Of a stretch of 64,000 nucleotides of DNA, positions 52,046 to 61,691 are shown piece by piece (position 1 is the stretch's first letter; each line of letters starts with the position of its first letter). The stretch comes from Gracilaria gracilis (lineage: Eukaryota > Rhodophyta > Florideophyceae > Gracilariales > Gracilariaceae). Location: NCBI GenBank assembly GCA_030374805.1, contig JARGSG010000099.1, forward strand, positions 186,001-250,000. Direction: 5' to 3'. The notes below the pieces were generated by a model. That model worked only from the letters and a program-made list of their open reading frames with translations. It did no database searches and was not told the DNA's origin. Both the position numbers and the translations under genes were made by a program.

Positions 52046-53038
52046 ATGGTGCTCTGGTTCGAAAAGCTTGTCGGCTTTGCCGAGCAATCCCCGCATCACG
52101 TGCGACAGAACATTTACATCGTCGGCAAACAGCTTATCTCTCGTAAAAACGGCAGAGCATTTCAATTTGGAACGCTTACTACACCATCTCTCGCTGAACT
52201 AAGGGCTCAAACCACCTCCCTCACCCACAAATCATCTCCGACCACCGTGGAAGAGGTTGTCGAGAACGTTCAACATCTGCACCAAAACCCGCTCTTCAAC
52301 GGCGCTGTTTTCCAGGTTGCGTCGCAGTTCAACCTGTTGGAAATGGCCAACCCGGGCGTCACCCCGGAGGCTGGTGTGGGTGTCTACGAGTTCGACCGCA
52401 CACAAGGCCCAGCGTGTGCCGTTGCTTGTGGCGCGGGAACCATCTTTCGCAACTACTTCGTGCAAGTAGACGGACAAGTTGGACAGGACGCCAATCGACA
52501 AGTCGATTGTCTTAAGGATCTTGGACAAAAGCTTGGTAACCAGAATGGATCGCTTTGGGAACTACGGAACGGGTACGTTTTCGCAACCGCCCCAGGACTT
52601 CGTCGTATCCACGATCATATACAGGCCATCGACGACGAAGAACATGATGAACTTCGTGGACTTCTTCGCATCGGAGTCCAGCAAGACACAGAAGAAACAC
52701 TTAGGAATAGTGGTAATCGGGTAACGCAGGTGTACTGTTCAGCCGTCCCGGTTGCCTATTCCAACCATTCCAGCACCCTATGGGCTCCCTTTGCAAAGTT
52801 GGTACTTGAAGCAGCTTACGAGAGCACCCTGCTTCTAGCATTGCTTAATCGTGAGCGAACGGGGTGCAGCATGGTATTTCTAACTCTCTTGGGCGGCGGT
52901 GTATTTGGTAATCACGTGGAATGGATTGTCGATGCGATCGAGAGAGCTATTACACTGGTGCAAAACTCTGGACTTCAAGTAAAGATTGTGAGCTACCAGG
53001 AACCATGCGCCGAAATTAGACGTCTATTAACTAGCTGA
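52046..53038 (+). CDS. Uncharacterised 330-aa protein, paralog A (possible macro-like fold)
   Basis: Function unknown. N-terminus MVLWFEKLVGFAEQSPHHVR leads to FGTLTTPSLAELR. The core has FQVASQFNLLEMANPGVTPE, GVYEFDRTQGPACAVACGAG, TIFRNYFVQVDGQVGQ, LWELRNGYVFA, VTQVYCSAVPVAYSNHS, FAKLVLEAAYESTLLLALLN and FLTLLGGGVFGNHVEWI. I recall similar uncharacterised proteins in bacteria and fungi. The Gly-rich LGGGVFGN near the end and the alternating layout resemble a macro (ADP-ribose-binding) domain, which is inference only. An intact, single-exon gene and the left member of a tandem pair. Bacterial origin is possible. Confidence 0.75.
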   Translation: MVLWFEKLVGFAEQSPHHVRQNIYIVGKQLISRKNGRAFQFGTLTTPSLAELRAQTTSLTHKSSPTTVEEVVENVQHLHQNPLFNGAVFQVASQFNLLEMANPGVTPEAGVGVYEFDRTQGPACAVACGAGTIFRNYFVQVDGQVGQDANRQVDCLKDLGQKLGNQNGSLWELRNGYVFATAPGLRRIHDHIQAIDDEEHDELRGLLRIGVQQDTEETLRNSGNRVTQVYCSAVPVAYSNHSSTLWAPFAKLVLEAAYESTLLLALLNRERTGCSMVFLTLLGGGVFGNHVEWIVDAIERAITLVQNSGLQVKIVSYQEPCAEIRRLLTS

Positions 53039-53750
53039 TTCGTTTTAAAGAACTCGTGTGCTCACTAGCTAGGGTCATGAAGTCACGTCTTCGGAGACCC
53101 CGCATGGGATTCTCTGGATGCTGGACTGGGTACTGACAGTACAGAAATGGCAAGTGAAAGAGCACGACCAGAAACATGATACAAGAACATGATAATTAAG
53201 CTAGCGCACTCATAAACGAGAGAGAGAGAGAAGAACATGATGAACGAGGATTTGAGGATTGGGTTTCGCCAAATCCAGCCTGGCTTCCCATTCGCTCCGC
53301 TCACGTGGTTTTCATTCATAGGGTTGTGGCACCTGTGGGCCGAAATATGAAGCCCAGAATGTCCAAACGCCCGGGCAGGCGGAAAAGCGAAACCCGTTAT
53401 TGAGGGGCCGCGTGTACTTAAATCTTCTTTGCCCACAGGCATTCGTTCGACCCATCCAGTATCCCCATGCTGATTCTTTTTGTACGTCTACCAACACAAG
53501 ACTTGTTTGATCGGACTATATACCGCTTATTGTTTTGTCAGTTCTCCGATGTGAGTTCCACCTGCTGCTGTCAGGATTTCGGCGGGATCTCCGGTCCTTT
53601 TTTTCAGGACATCGACAAAGTCCCGAATGTATGCAGTATCATTAAGACGGGACTTTCCCCAAGGGTACGAAACAACGGTCGCGGGCGAAACCATTAACAG
53701 CCATCTTCTAATTTATGAAACACAAAGGGTCATGTCCTATGATGGCATGC
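53039..53750. other. Spacer between paralog A and a LINE fragment
   Basis: 712 bp with a short (GA)n near 53219-53231 and no supported gene. Confidence 0.45.
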
Positions 53751-54600
53751 TCTTTTTCTTCTTTACTGTGGTCAGCCGCCCCTGATTCCGAGGCGGCCGA
53801 AGAACTATCTATTAGTGTTTGTATCTAAAGGTAGTTCTCTCTCTTAAAGAAGGCCAGAAACCGTAACGGCCACTGCTTGATCACATCAACTAACGATTTG
53901 TCTTTCCGTTCCTCAAGCGCCGGTAGTTCGTCACGCCGGGCTTTGTTTGTTAGTAGACAGCGAAAAAGAACATGATCTACGTCTTTCTTAACCGCCGTGC
54001 CACAGGTGCAGCGTAGCACCTTTCCGTTCAGATACGAGCTCACCGGGTGGAGCGTTGGAACGTGCCGAGTGGCAAACTGCGCCAACGTTACCTCCGATAG
54101 CCTCAACATCTTTTCATCCCCATGTTCGTCTCTCTCGACTGGTAATACACTTTTACTCCGCACTTTGAGCCTTACCCTCGCCATTACGTCCATCATGTCC
54201 ACAGGAGTTGCATTTGCTGTGTAAGAGAAAGTTTGAGGCCTGATTTAGCAAGCGCATCGACACTGTCATTTCGGAAAACTCCGCAGTGACTTGGTGCCCA
54301 ACATACGTACACAGAAGAACAACGACTCACGCTGTGAAGCGTGAATGCCAAATCCTGAAGGCTCCTGCTTTGAAAGCGAAGATTCCCTTGTAGTGCCTCG
54401 ACTAACGCCGAAGAATCCGAAATCACTCTTATAACTGTGTCTTTTTCCTCTTGCACAGCTTGAAGGGCAGCCTGCATAGCGTGGATCTCGGCCGTGTACG
54501 AGCAGACGTTGATGCCCGCAGGTAAAACTGCCCTTCTCGTTTCCGCGGTGTTTTTGGAGTATATCTCGTACGCTCCGGCGATGGAATGCTCAATCAAGCC
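53751..54600 (-). mobile_element. 5'-truncated LINE-type retrotransposon, copy A (RNase H end, frameshifted)
   Basis: Minus-strand fragment encoding the end of a LINE ORF2. RNase H-like part: IEHSIAGAYEIYSKN, YTAEIHAMQAALQA, VISDSSALVEALQG, CWAPSHCGV, DALAKSGLK. Then a C-terminal zinc-knuckle-like part: CTCGTAVKKDVDHVLFRC, ending FFKRENYL stop (53825). A frameshift near 54200 splits the two. The 3' UTR (about 53751-53824) carries the conserved hairpin GCCGCC...GGCGGC and a TAAAGAAGAAAAAGA tail. The 5' boundary is approximate and no target-site duplication was found. Confidence 0.82.
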
Positions 54601-54722
54601 CTTTCGAGAACTTCAGGAAGGTGATTGGCGAAGCGAAAGTAGTTCAAACAAAAAGTTATAGTCATTTTGCTTTGGCTTCCTTCGGGTCTTGGAGCTTCCT
54701 GAGACAGACTCAGTTCTGCCAG

Positions 54723-54730
54723 TATATAAG
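54723..54730 (+). promoter_or_regulatory. TATA box upstream of paralog B
   Basis: TATATAAG about 130 bp before the ATG at 54861, sense orientation. It suggests the interrupted gene kept its own promoter. Confidence 0.5.
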
Positions 54731-55010
54731 AAGCTCACAGATCGCGCTCCAAAACTCCTCTCCCGTCACCTCTTCACTCGTTTTCATTCGTCTCTACTGG
54801 TTACTGCAGCACCCGCTAGTCAAATCCTTTGCCGCCAAAACTATCAGAACAAATTGAGCCATGCTTTGGTTTGAAAAGCTCGTTGGTTTTGCTGAGGATT
54901 TGCCAGAACAAGTGCGAAAGAACATCACCCGCAGCGGAAATCAGTTACTCTGCCCCGAAAACAACACGAGGCATCAGTGCGGAACGTTAACCATCCCATG
55001 TCTCAACGTA

Positions 55011-55665
55011 CTCCGGAGAGTTAGTGGAGGCTCTACAGGGCAACTTGCGATCGCAAAGCATCCTGGTTCAGCGTATAGCCAAGCTGCTGCAAACTTTGAG
55101 CGCAACATGCATTGTGTTCGTCGTATGGGTCCCAAGCCATTGCGGTGTGTCTGAAAATGAAGAAGTAGACGAGCTCGCGAAGTCGGGTTTAAAGATCTCC
55201 CTTGCTCGGCAAACTGAGGTCCCAGTGGATTTTAATGACGTGAAAGCGCAGTTAAAGCAGAAGGGAAGGGGTAAGTTACTTTTAGCAGTGGCGGATAACG
55301 AGGAACAGGGGAACATACGGCGGTCCGAGGTCACATTGGCGCAGTTCGCCACTACACACGTTCCAACGCTGCACTTGGTTAGCTCATACCTCAACGGAAA
55401 AGTTACGCGTTGTGAATGTGGAACGGCAACCAAGAAAGACTTAGAACATGTACTTTTTCGGTGCGCTCTTACCAACGCAGCTCGACGCGCTGTGCTACCG
55501 ACAGTTAGAGAACGAAAAGACAAGTCGTTGTTAGACATGATTAAGGAATGGGCGTCACGGTTTTTGGTCTTCTTTAAGAGAGAGAACTATCTCTAGATAG
55601 AACTAAAGCCGCCTCGAAATCAGGGGCGGCTGACCATAATAAAGAAGAGGAAGTGCTCCGGAGAG
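55011..55665. repeat. 10-bp target-site duplication flanking LINE copy B
   Basis: CTCCGGAGAG at 55011-55020 and again at 55656-55665, directly bordering the insert. Perfect identity. Confidence 0.88.
55021..55655 (+). mobile_element. 5'-truncated LINE-type retrotransposon, copy B (635 bp)
   Basis: Begins inside the RNase H domain (LVEALQGNLR) and runs in frame to the ORF2 stop at 55596: VVWVPSHCGVSENEEVDELA, SEVTLAQFATTHVPTLHLVS, CECGTATKKDLEHVLFRC, FFKRENYL. The tail at 55597-55655 holds the AGCCGCC...GGCGGCT hairpin, ATAATAAAGAAGAGGAAG and the insertion junction. Unlike copy A it has no frameshift. Strong 5' truncation and A/G-rich tail are typical of target-primed reverse transcription; the reverse transcriptase itself is not included. 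Confidence 0.9.
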
Positions 55666-56498
55666 AGACGCGCGCAATCGTTGATATTTGGACTCCTGCC
55701 ACCGTGGAAGAAGCTGTTGCCAACGTTCAAGATCTGCATCAAGACCCGCGCTGTGACTTCGCTGTTTTTCAGGTTGCGTCGCAGTTCAATCTGTTGGAAA
55801 ACAACCCCGACGTCTCTCCAGAAGTTGGTGTAGGTCACTACCAATTCCTTCGAACAAAAGGTCCTGCATGTGCCGTTGCTTGTGGCGCTGGAACAATCTA
55901 TCGCAATTACTTTGTAGAGGTAGATGGACAGGTTGGACAGGACTCCAGTCGACAGATCGACTGTATCCAGGATCTCGGAGACAAGCTTGGCAACCAGGAT
56001 GGATCGCTTTGGAAGGTAAAGAACGGATACGTTTTCCCAAATGACTCCGGACTTCGTCGTATACACGACCACTTAAATAGTATCGACGAAAAAGAGTACG
56101 ATGAACTTCGTGGACTTCTCCGAATTGGACGCCTCGATAAAACCGATGTGACAATTGGAGACTCTAAGAATCGCGTAACGCAGGCTTATTGTTCTGCTCT
56201 TTCCGTTGCTTATACTAAACACTCCAACGCTTTATGGGCTCCTTTTGCAAAATTGGTGCTTGAAGCAGCTTACGAAAGCACGTTGCTCGTCGCAGTGTCT
56301 AATTATCACCTATATGACGTTCGTTTAGTGTATCTAACTTTGTTGGGTGGTGGTGTATTTGGTAATCGCATGGAATGGATTGTTGTGGCCATCGAGCGAG
56401 CCATTTCAAGTGTGAAAAACTCTGGTCTTCATATCAAGATTGTAAGCTACGGGAGACCTTGCCCCGAACTTAGGGATCTGCTAACTGATCTACTGTAA

Positions 56499-57741
56499 TA
56501 GTAGATACTACTTCTTCGTTCTGGATTTTCATGTTCTATTTGCAGTATTAAAGAAAACATTCTTGGAAGGAGGGTTCTCTTTCCCTAGAAAAGGCACAGG
56601 CTTCGACGACGACTCTCTAATCATTTTTCTCAACGAGTAATTACGACTGCTCTGCTTGTCACCGTAGTTGTATCTCCTTGAAGCCTTCGTTAAGGGAGAG
56701 CGCAAGAGGACATCCTTCTACATCCATTTTCTACTCGTTCGACATCGAGAGCGACTGATTCATTAAATCAACATGAGAGTTGTTCTTTCTTCTTCCTCCT
56801 CATTTCTTTCGCAACAATACGTATGCCAATGTGCTTCTAAACACACCTCCTTTACCCCACCCCACCCCCCTGAAAGCCCAGTATCCTACGCTTCCAACCT
56901 AAATTGGCGAAGGAAGGGAACGAAGAAGAACGAGACTTAAAAAGACCATAAACTCACGATGATAAAGTGGCCCCGAAAAAGTCAAATCCATAAAAAGGGA
57001 TGATGATGAAGCACTTCCAATACCAGATGTAGTGATATTTGGTGATCCACCATCAATTCCACCATCCAGAGGTCAGGCCAGCCAGTCGGTCAACCGTGAG
57101 TCCATCCCCACCAGGGCTTGATGCAGCTAAGTCGAGGCGTGAACTGAGCTGGTTGTTCGCGAGCTTACGAAAGGTGCTTTTTCCATCGCTTGGCAAATCG
57201 TCTTCGCATGTCCAGATCGTCTTCAGGTGTGCCTCATGTAGACCAGCGTCCAACTTTCGATTCCTTAGATACAGCGCACAAGAGTTCTTGAGAGCAAAGA
57301 GTCTTCCCGAAAGATTTTCTGCACTGTGCTATCGTGGATAGCAACTGCATTTTGCTTCTGACATTAAATTATGTGAAGCACATGTTCCATTCTTGGCAAT
57401 AGCCTATTGGCAATAGTTACATGTTGAATAGCGGGAATGCTTCGATATTTGAGTTCCTCAGCATTGTGACTGATTGCGAAAGAGGCTAAGAACAGCAAGA
57501 ATAGGACGCATGATATGTATCATGTTCTTCAGAAGTTGTGAATGCGATTCAATAATGTTGAATGGTGAATGGTGCCATTTTTCTATCACCAGAGCAAAAT
57601 TTGTATGCTTTACATGGATATCACCCCCACCCCCCTTCTGGCAGTTAGTGCAAGTCCCCTCCAGTATCTACTTCTATGATGGCAGAACCAATATGTTTAT
57701 CCATAGATGGATGAGTGTTTTCTTTTAAGCGTCTGACGCCC
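56499..57741. other. 1.2-kb region without a supported gene
   Basis: AT-richer, with C-rich patches (near 56860 and 57630). Short frames only (57039-57341, 57474-57728), no domains. Confidence 0.45.
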
Positions 57742-57811
57742 TCTTCGGCCGCCTCGGAATCAGGGGCGGACGACCTTAGTAAAGAAGAAGACGAAGAAGA
57801 AGAAGAAGAAG
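57742..57811 (+). mobile_element. LINE 3'-end fragment, copy C (about 70 bp)
   Basis: Contains only the 3' UTR of the same element: TCTTCGGCCGCCTCGGAATC, then AGGGGCGGAC, TAGTAAAGAAGAAG and an extended (GAA)n tail. Matches the ends of copies A and B. Confidence 0.8.
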
Positions 57812-57992
57812 GCCGTCAAAGGGCTCCAGTCTTTTTGTGTACGTGTACACACTTATGTTACACGTACACGTGCACTACATTCGAAGCTAACGTATTATAG
57901 ATTTGTTTTCAATAAACTAGCAATGTCACCATTGCGTGACACACACGCATGTGCGTGCGTCACGTACCTCCGTATACGAACTTGTACGTGTA

Positions 57993-58019
57993 CACCCAGT
58001 GACTGCAGATAATGTGGGT
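57993..58019 (+). repeat. Left terminal inverted repeat
   Basis: 27 bp, exact reverse complement of 60014-60040, preceded by TA at 57991-57992. Confidence 0.95.
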
Positions 58020-58181
58020 CCCACTATTTACGGTAAGAGTTTTGACTCCTTTAAAACACCAAGACGTGTGGCCCACATTATCAAACGTACCACACTAATT
58101 AAAGGGCGTACGCCTTTATTGTGGGCCACAATACAACTGTGCGACCTAATTATTGTGGGTGGAGATCACTCAAAGACATCA

Positions 58182-59933
58182 TTACCCTTCCACCTTTTGT
58201 CCCTCAAAGTAGACACGATGCTTGGCAATAATCCTTTGCAGCTCAGGGAAAAGTTGCTGTTCCTCCCAAAGACCGTTAACATTAAGTGCTAAGCCGGTGC
58301 AAATCATTGCTTTCCGAGCATATCGTAATCCATCGCAATCCCTTTGGCAATGGACATCACATACATCCAAAGCGGCGAGACGCAAGAAAAAACTCTTTCC
58401 TGGATTCATAACCTTCCCGAAATTTAACCAGGCGTTCTTTTTCATCATCTACATTTTATAACGCTCTTAACTAGCATTCCAAGCGGATTTTATCTTCTGA
58501 ATGATGAAAGAATCCTCAGGTTGAACAATATCGGTTGCATTTACCGGAAAATATCTTATCTCCGTGTTAATCTTTTTCGTCGCTTCTTCAAGGGAACGAG
58601 TTAAATTGTGACCGCTACAATTATCGACAAAGAGTATTCTTTTGTTATTGTTTGGAAAAGCGCGGATGAACTTCGACTCACCAAGCCACTGAGGCATCAT
58701 CACAGTGTCCATCCAACCTTTAGGTCCAGTACGATAGGAAAGGTTGGCGATATCATCAGGAGCGCCTCGAATCGGATAAGACCTGTTTGCATTCTTGAAC
58801 ACCATGAAAACAGAATTAATCATAGCATCCCGCCCACCACTGATTCTCACCACCATCATCATACCTTCTCCGCCAGATACGACGTCGGAATATTTCACTT
58901 CCTTGTCCCCACAAAACCCCAAGGTCTTTCTATTGTCGAGATTAATCATGAAGTGAGTCTCGTCCGCATTCTCGACGTCGTCTTCATTCCACTTCTTTTG
59001 CCAGAAAGCCCTTGCCACACAGCCTAAATGGTAAGCAACTTCCTTGTGTATGAAATCTGTTTTCTCTGGAGAGAGAAGATGCTTTCCGGTTTTCGCCCTG
59101 CTAACAATGCGGTATCGTTCTGCGAATGTGTGAATCGATCTGCCAGAAATACAGTGTGATATAGTCCTTCCCGAACCTTCATCAATATCGAACTTGTGGT
59201 ATGCAGAATTAGTGGAATCTTGGATTAATTGCAGTGCCATCGCCTGGATAGTTTTCCAATTGAACTTGACTCCTAATTTTCGGAGCCTGTCAAACTCTTC
59301 TAACATGTCAAGATGTAGCGCACATACCCATGGACGAGCCTTCCGTCCCCTTCCGTGCCTGGCTTTGAGGTCTATCCGTTTAAATCCTATATGAGTACTT
59401 CGAGTGATTGAAGTACATGCTCCTCTAGCCGCGGATTGGTTTTCTGTGTTCACGTATTCATATCGAGCTCGCCATATGCGGCTTGCTTTCATGAGATTTG
59501 CCTTGGCACTGCTACGAAACAGATGCGGAAACTCCTGAACGCTCTTTGAAACAATGTGCTTGTTTCCATGTTCGGCGGCGTGCACGGTCATCCATGCAGC
59601 TATTTTTGTGCGGTTGGCGATGCTGAGAACATTATGCACTTTATGTTTGGCCTGTTGCCTCTTGGGAGTTTGCTCGTCTTTGTGTGGCTCTACTAAAGGA
59701 AGAGATCTGTTTGGATGTGTAGTTGGCAGGAAAACAGTTGTTGCGGACACAGGGGTGCGACGTTGGAACGCCGCAATGATGGGAGAGCCCGACGTCGGAA
59801 CATGTATGCTCCTGGACGGTGAGATTGTGATTTCCTGACTTTCTGCTCTGTGTCTAGGGGGCCAGGGATGAGATGTTGGGCGTTTTGGCTTTTGAATCAC
59901 ACCTTTCCCGCCCAAAAACGGTCTCCAACCCAC
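58182..59933 (-). pseudogene. DDE transposase (pogo/Tigger-like) with two in-frame stops
   Basis: Frame open from 59933 (GTG; first in-frame ATG 59591) to TAA at 58467. It carries an N-terminal helix-turn-helix-like region (NRTKIAAWMTVHAAEHGNKH) and a DDE_1-type catalytic core: ENADETHFMINLDN (first Asp), RILFVDNCSGHN (second) and NATDIVQPEDSFIIQKIK (third). The protein plainly continues: the same frame resumes at 58448, after TAA and then TAG seven codons apart, and runs to 58182 with NPGKSFFLRLAALDVCDVHC and GLRYARKAMICTGLAL, a typical continuation of such transposases. So the copy carries two nonsense codons, or a roughly 24-nt intron, or depends on readthrough. Confidence 0.82.
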
Positions 59934-60013
59934 ACTAAATTAGTCACGAGCTCGAAGTGTTTGCATCACTTATAATGTGGGCCACCTTATTCTTGTTACC
60001 ACACTAAAAAAAC

Positions 60014-60040
60014 ACCCACATTATCTGCAGTCACTGGGTG
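60014..60040 (-). repeat. Right terminal inverted repeat
   Basis: 27 bp, followed by TA at 60041-60042; exact match to the left repeat. Confidence 0.95.
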
Positions 60041-61691
60041 TACACTGATAGGTAAGTCATCTCAGCCTGACGGTAAGGTTTCAAGGGCCCCCTTTCGAGG
60101 TGCTTCGCGTTGCAATTTCATGCTGGTACAGTATCAAATAAGGGTAAATCATTCGATGCATCACGATTATACGGTATTGAATACCAATGGGTGACTTCGT
60201 GCCCATCATCGCAAACCACCGCCGTGTGCCGAGTGGGGCAAAAAAAATTCGGCAGGGAGACGTGAACGTTCCCAGCTCCGTTTGAAACTGATACTGGAAA
60301 GTCCATAATAAGATTCCACCAATAAACACCCGCAATGTGTTACACATCTCCACGTGTAGCTTGTGTGAATGCAGCTCTCTCTTTAACGCCTACATAACCC
60401 ACTCCAATGCCAACCAACTCACCACTCCAAAACCAGGCCCCACAATCGATGAGCCAAGACAACGTGAACTGTAGGTCTATCTTAGAGCTTTTTGATACAC
60501 CAAAACCGGCCCTTCCCGCATCTCAGAGCGTTTGGATCATGTCCCACCGACTGTGACATGACCCAAATTACAAACAACAGCCACAACCTCCTTCGTACAA
60601 CTCTCACCATTTTTACCAGTCCTACAACGGAAATGCCCCTTTCCTACATCTACTGCAAAATACCGGTGCTCTCGTTGGCTATTACGAACCAAGAGACGGT
60701 GACACTATTGTTTCCGACGGTGCTCAAAAGCTTGCGCTAAAGGTGCATTTGCCTGACTGCAGTGTTGAAAACGGCAATGATGGGCGCGTTTTTGTGCCCC
60801 TCGACACTCATTGCGTACCAAATCAACTTGATCATGAACGGACCCTGTTGCTACCGCTGAGGCGAGTAACTTTGCTTTGACGCGCCATTCCTATTAGCGC
60901 TCTGAAAAGTGAGCGTGCGTTCACCTCTCGGGCTTTTTCCCGAAACTACATATACTATTGGAGACACATAGTTTGACCTGCGCTTGAGAAACACATCGTG
61001 GCTGCTGCATTTTACCGCGCTGACAATGCTACAACAAGAAAAAATTTGTGACAACGAAAGGCAGGCTGAAGAAAACCCTTTACAGAAACACCGGACTATG
61101 GTACACTTTCTTAAATCTTCGGACTTGTGTGAAATATACAATACTGCTACGAGGAAACAAACTTGCCACGCAACGCGCTTCCACTTCAGCCACCGTCGTG
61201 ATTATACCATAACACGATTCGTATGTGCAGGTCATAATACCTGTTGTGTCGCGCTGTGCTCACTCGACTTGGACTTGATCACGGCCGTATTATTGTTGAT
61301 GGGGTGATTTTTAACGGTAACATCAAGGCAAGCATGAAAAAACAAGGGCTAGACGATCCATGTCCTGGATTTGCTAAAACCAATCAATGGCAAGTGAGAT
61401 AACGTCTACTCTCTATTTCAAAAGGTGGATGTCAGTTGTCTTGCCATCAATGGTATGCTGAATACCTGTGGAGGGGCAGTAGAGCCGAAAATGAAGGAGA
61501 ACTTAACAAAGATCTACTACAACACAACGGAACTTCTGGGGATTCTTGGTACCTTTCAAGTGGCAACGGCTCTCACACATTCGAAACCGTACTTGTGTCA
61601 TGTGGATATGTGCAAGAAGGTGGAAGAAGTGCAGCATGAGAATGATCTTTACCTTAATTCTGTTCGGCGACACTAGTGTGTCTGTCTCCGC
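60041..61691. other. 1.65-kb AT-rich region, probably degraded mobile DNA
   Basis: Several short overlapping frames (60081-60353 -, 60492-60740 +, 60984-61307 +, 61425-61676 +) with no start, domain or continuity. No terminal repeats were found. Confidence 0.4.

Larger units (their letters stand above)
54861..56498 (+). pseudogene. Paralog B of the 330-aa family, interrupted by a LINE fragment
   Basis: The coding sequence is split: 54861-55020 (MLWFEKLVGFAEDLPEQVRK ... TIPCLNVLRR) and 55666-56498 (ATVEEAVANVQDLHQD, FQVASQFNLLENNPDVSPE, GVGHYQFLRTKGPACAVAC, FAKLVLEAAYESTLLVAVSN, LTLLGGGVFGNRMEWI, stop 56498). In between lie a 635-bp LINE fragment and one copy of a 10-bp target-site duplication. 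Without them the frame is continuous and gives 330 residues, the same length as paralog A, and no other defect is seen. As it stands, translation from 54861 leaves the gene and stops inside the insert. The insertion is therefore young relative to gene decay. Confidence 0.88.
57993..60040. mobile_element. Tc1/mariner-pogo-like DNA transposon, 2,048 bp
   Basis: Perfect 27-bp terminal inverted repeats (57993-58019 and 60014-60040, beginning CACCCAGTGACTGCAG) are flanked on both sides by TA, the target duplication expected of the IS630-Tc1-mariner superfamily. One DDE transposase frame lies inside on the minus strand. The subterminal regions repeat the TIR-internal motif ATAATGTGGG. Confidence 0.92.
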
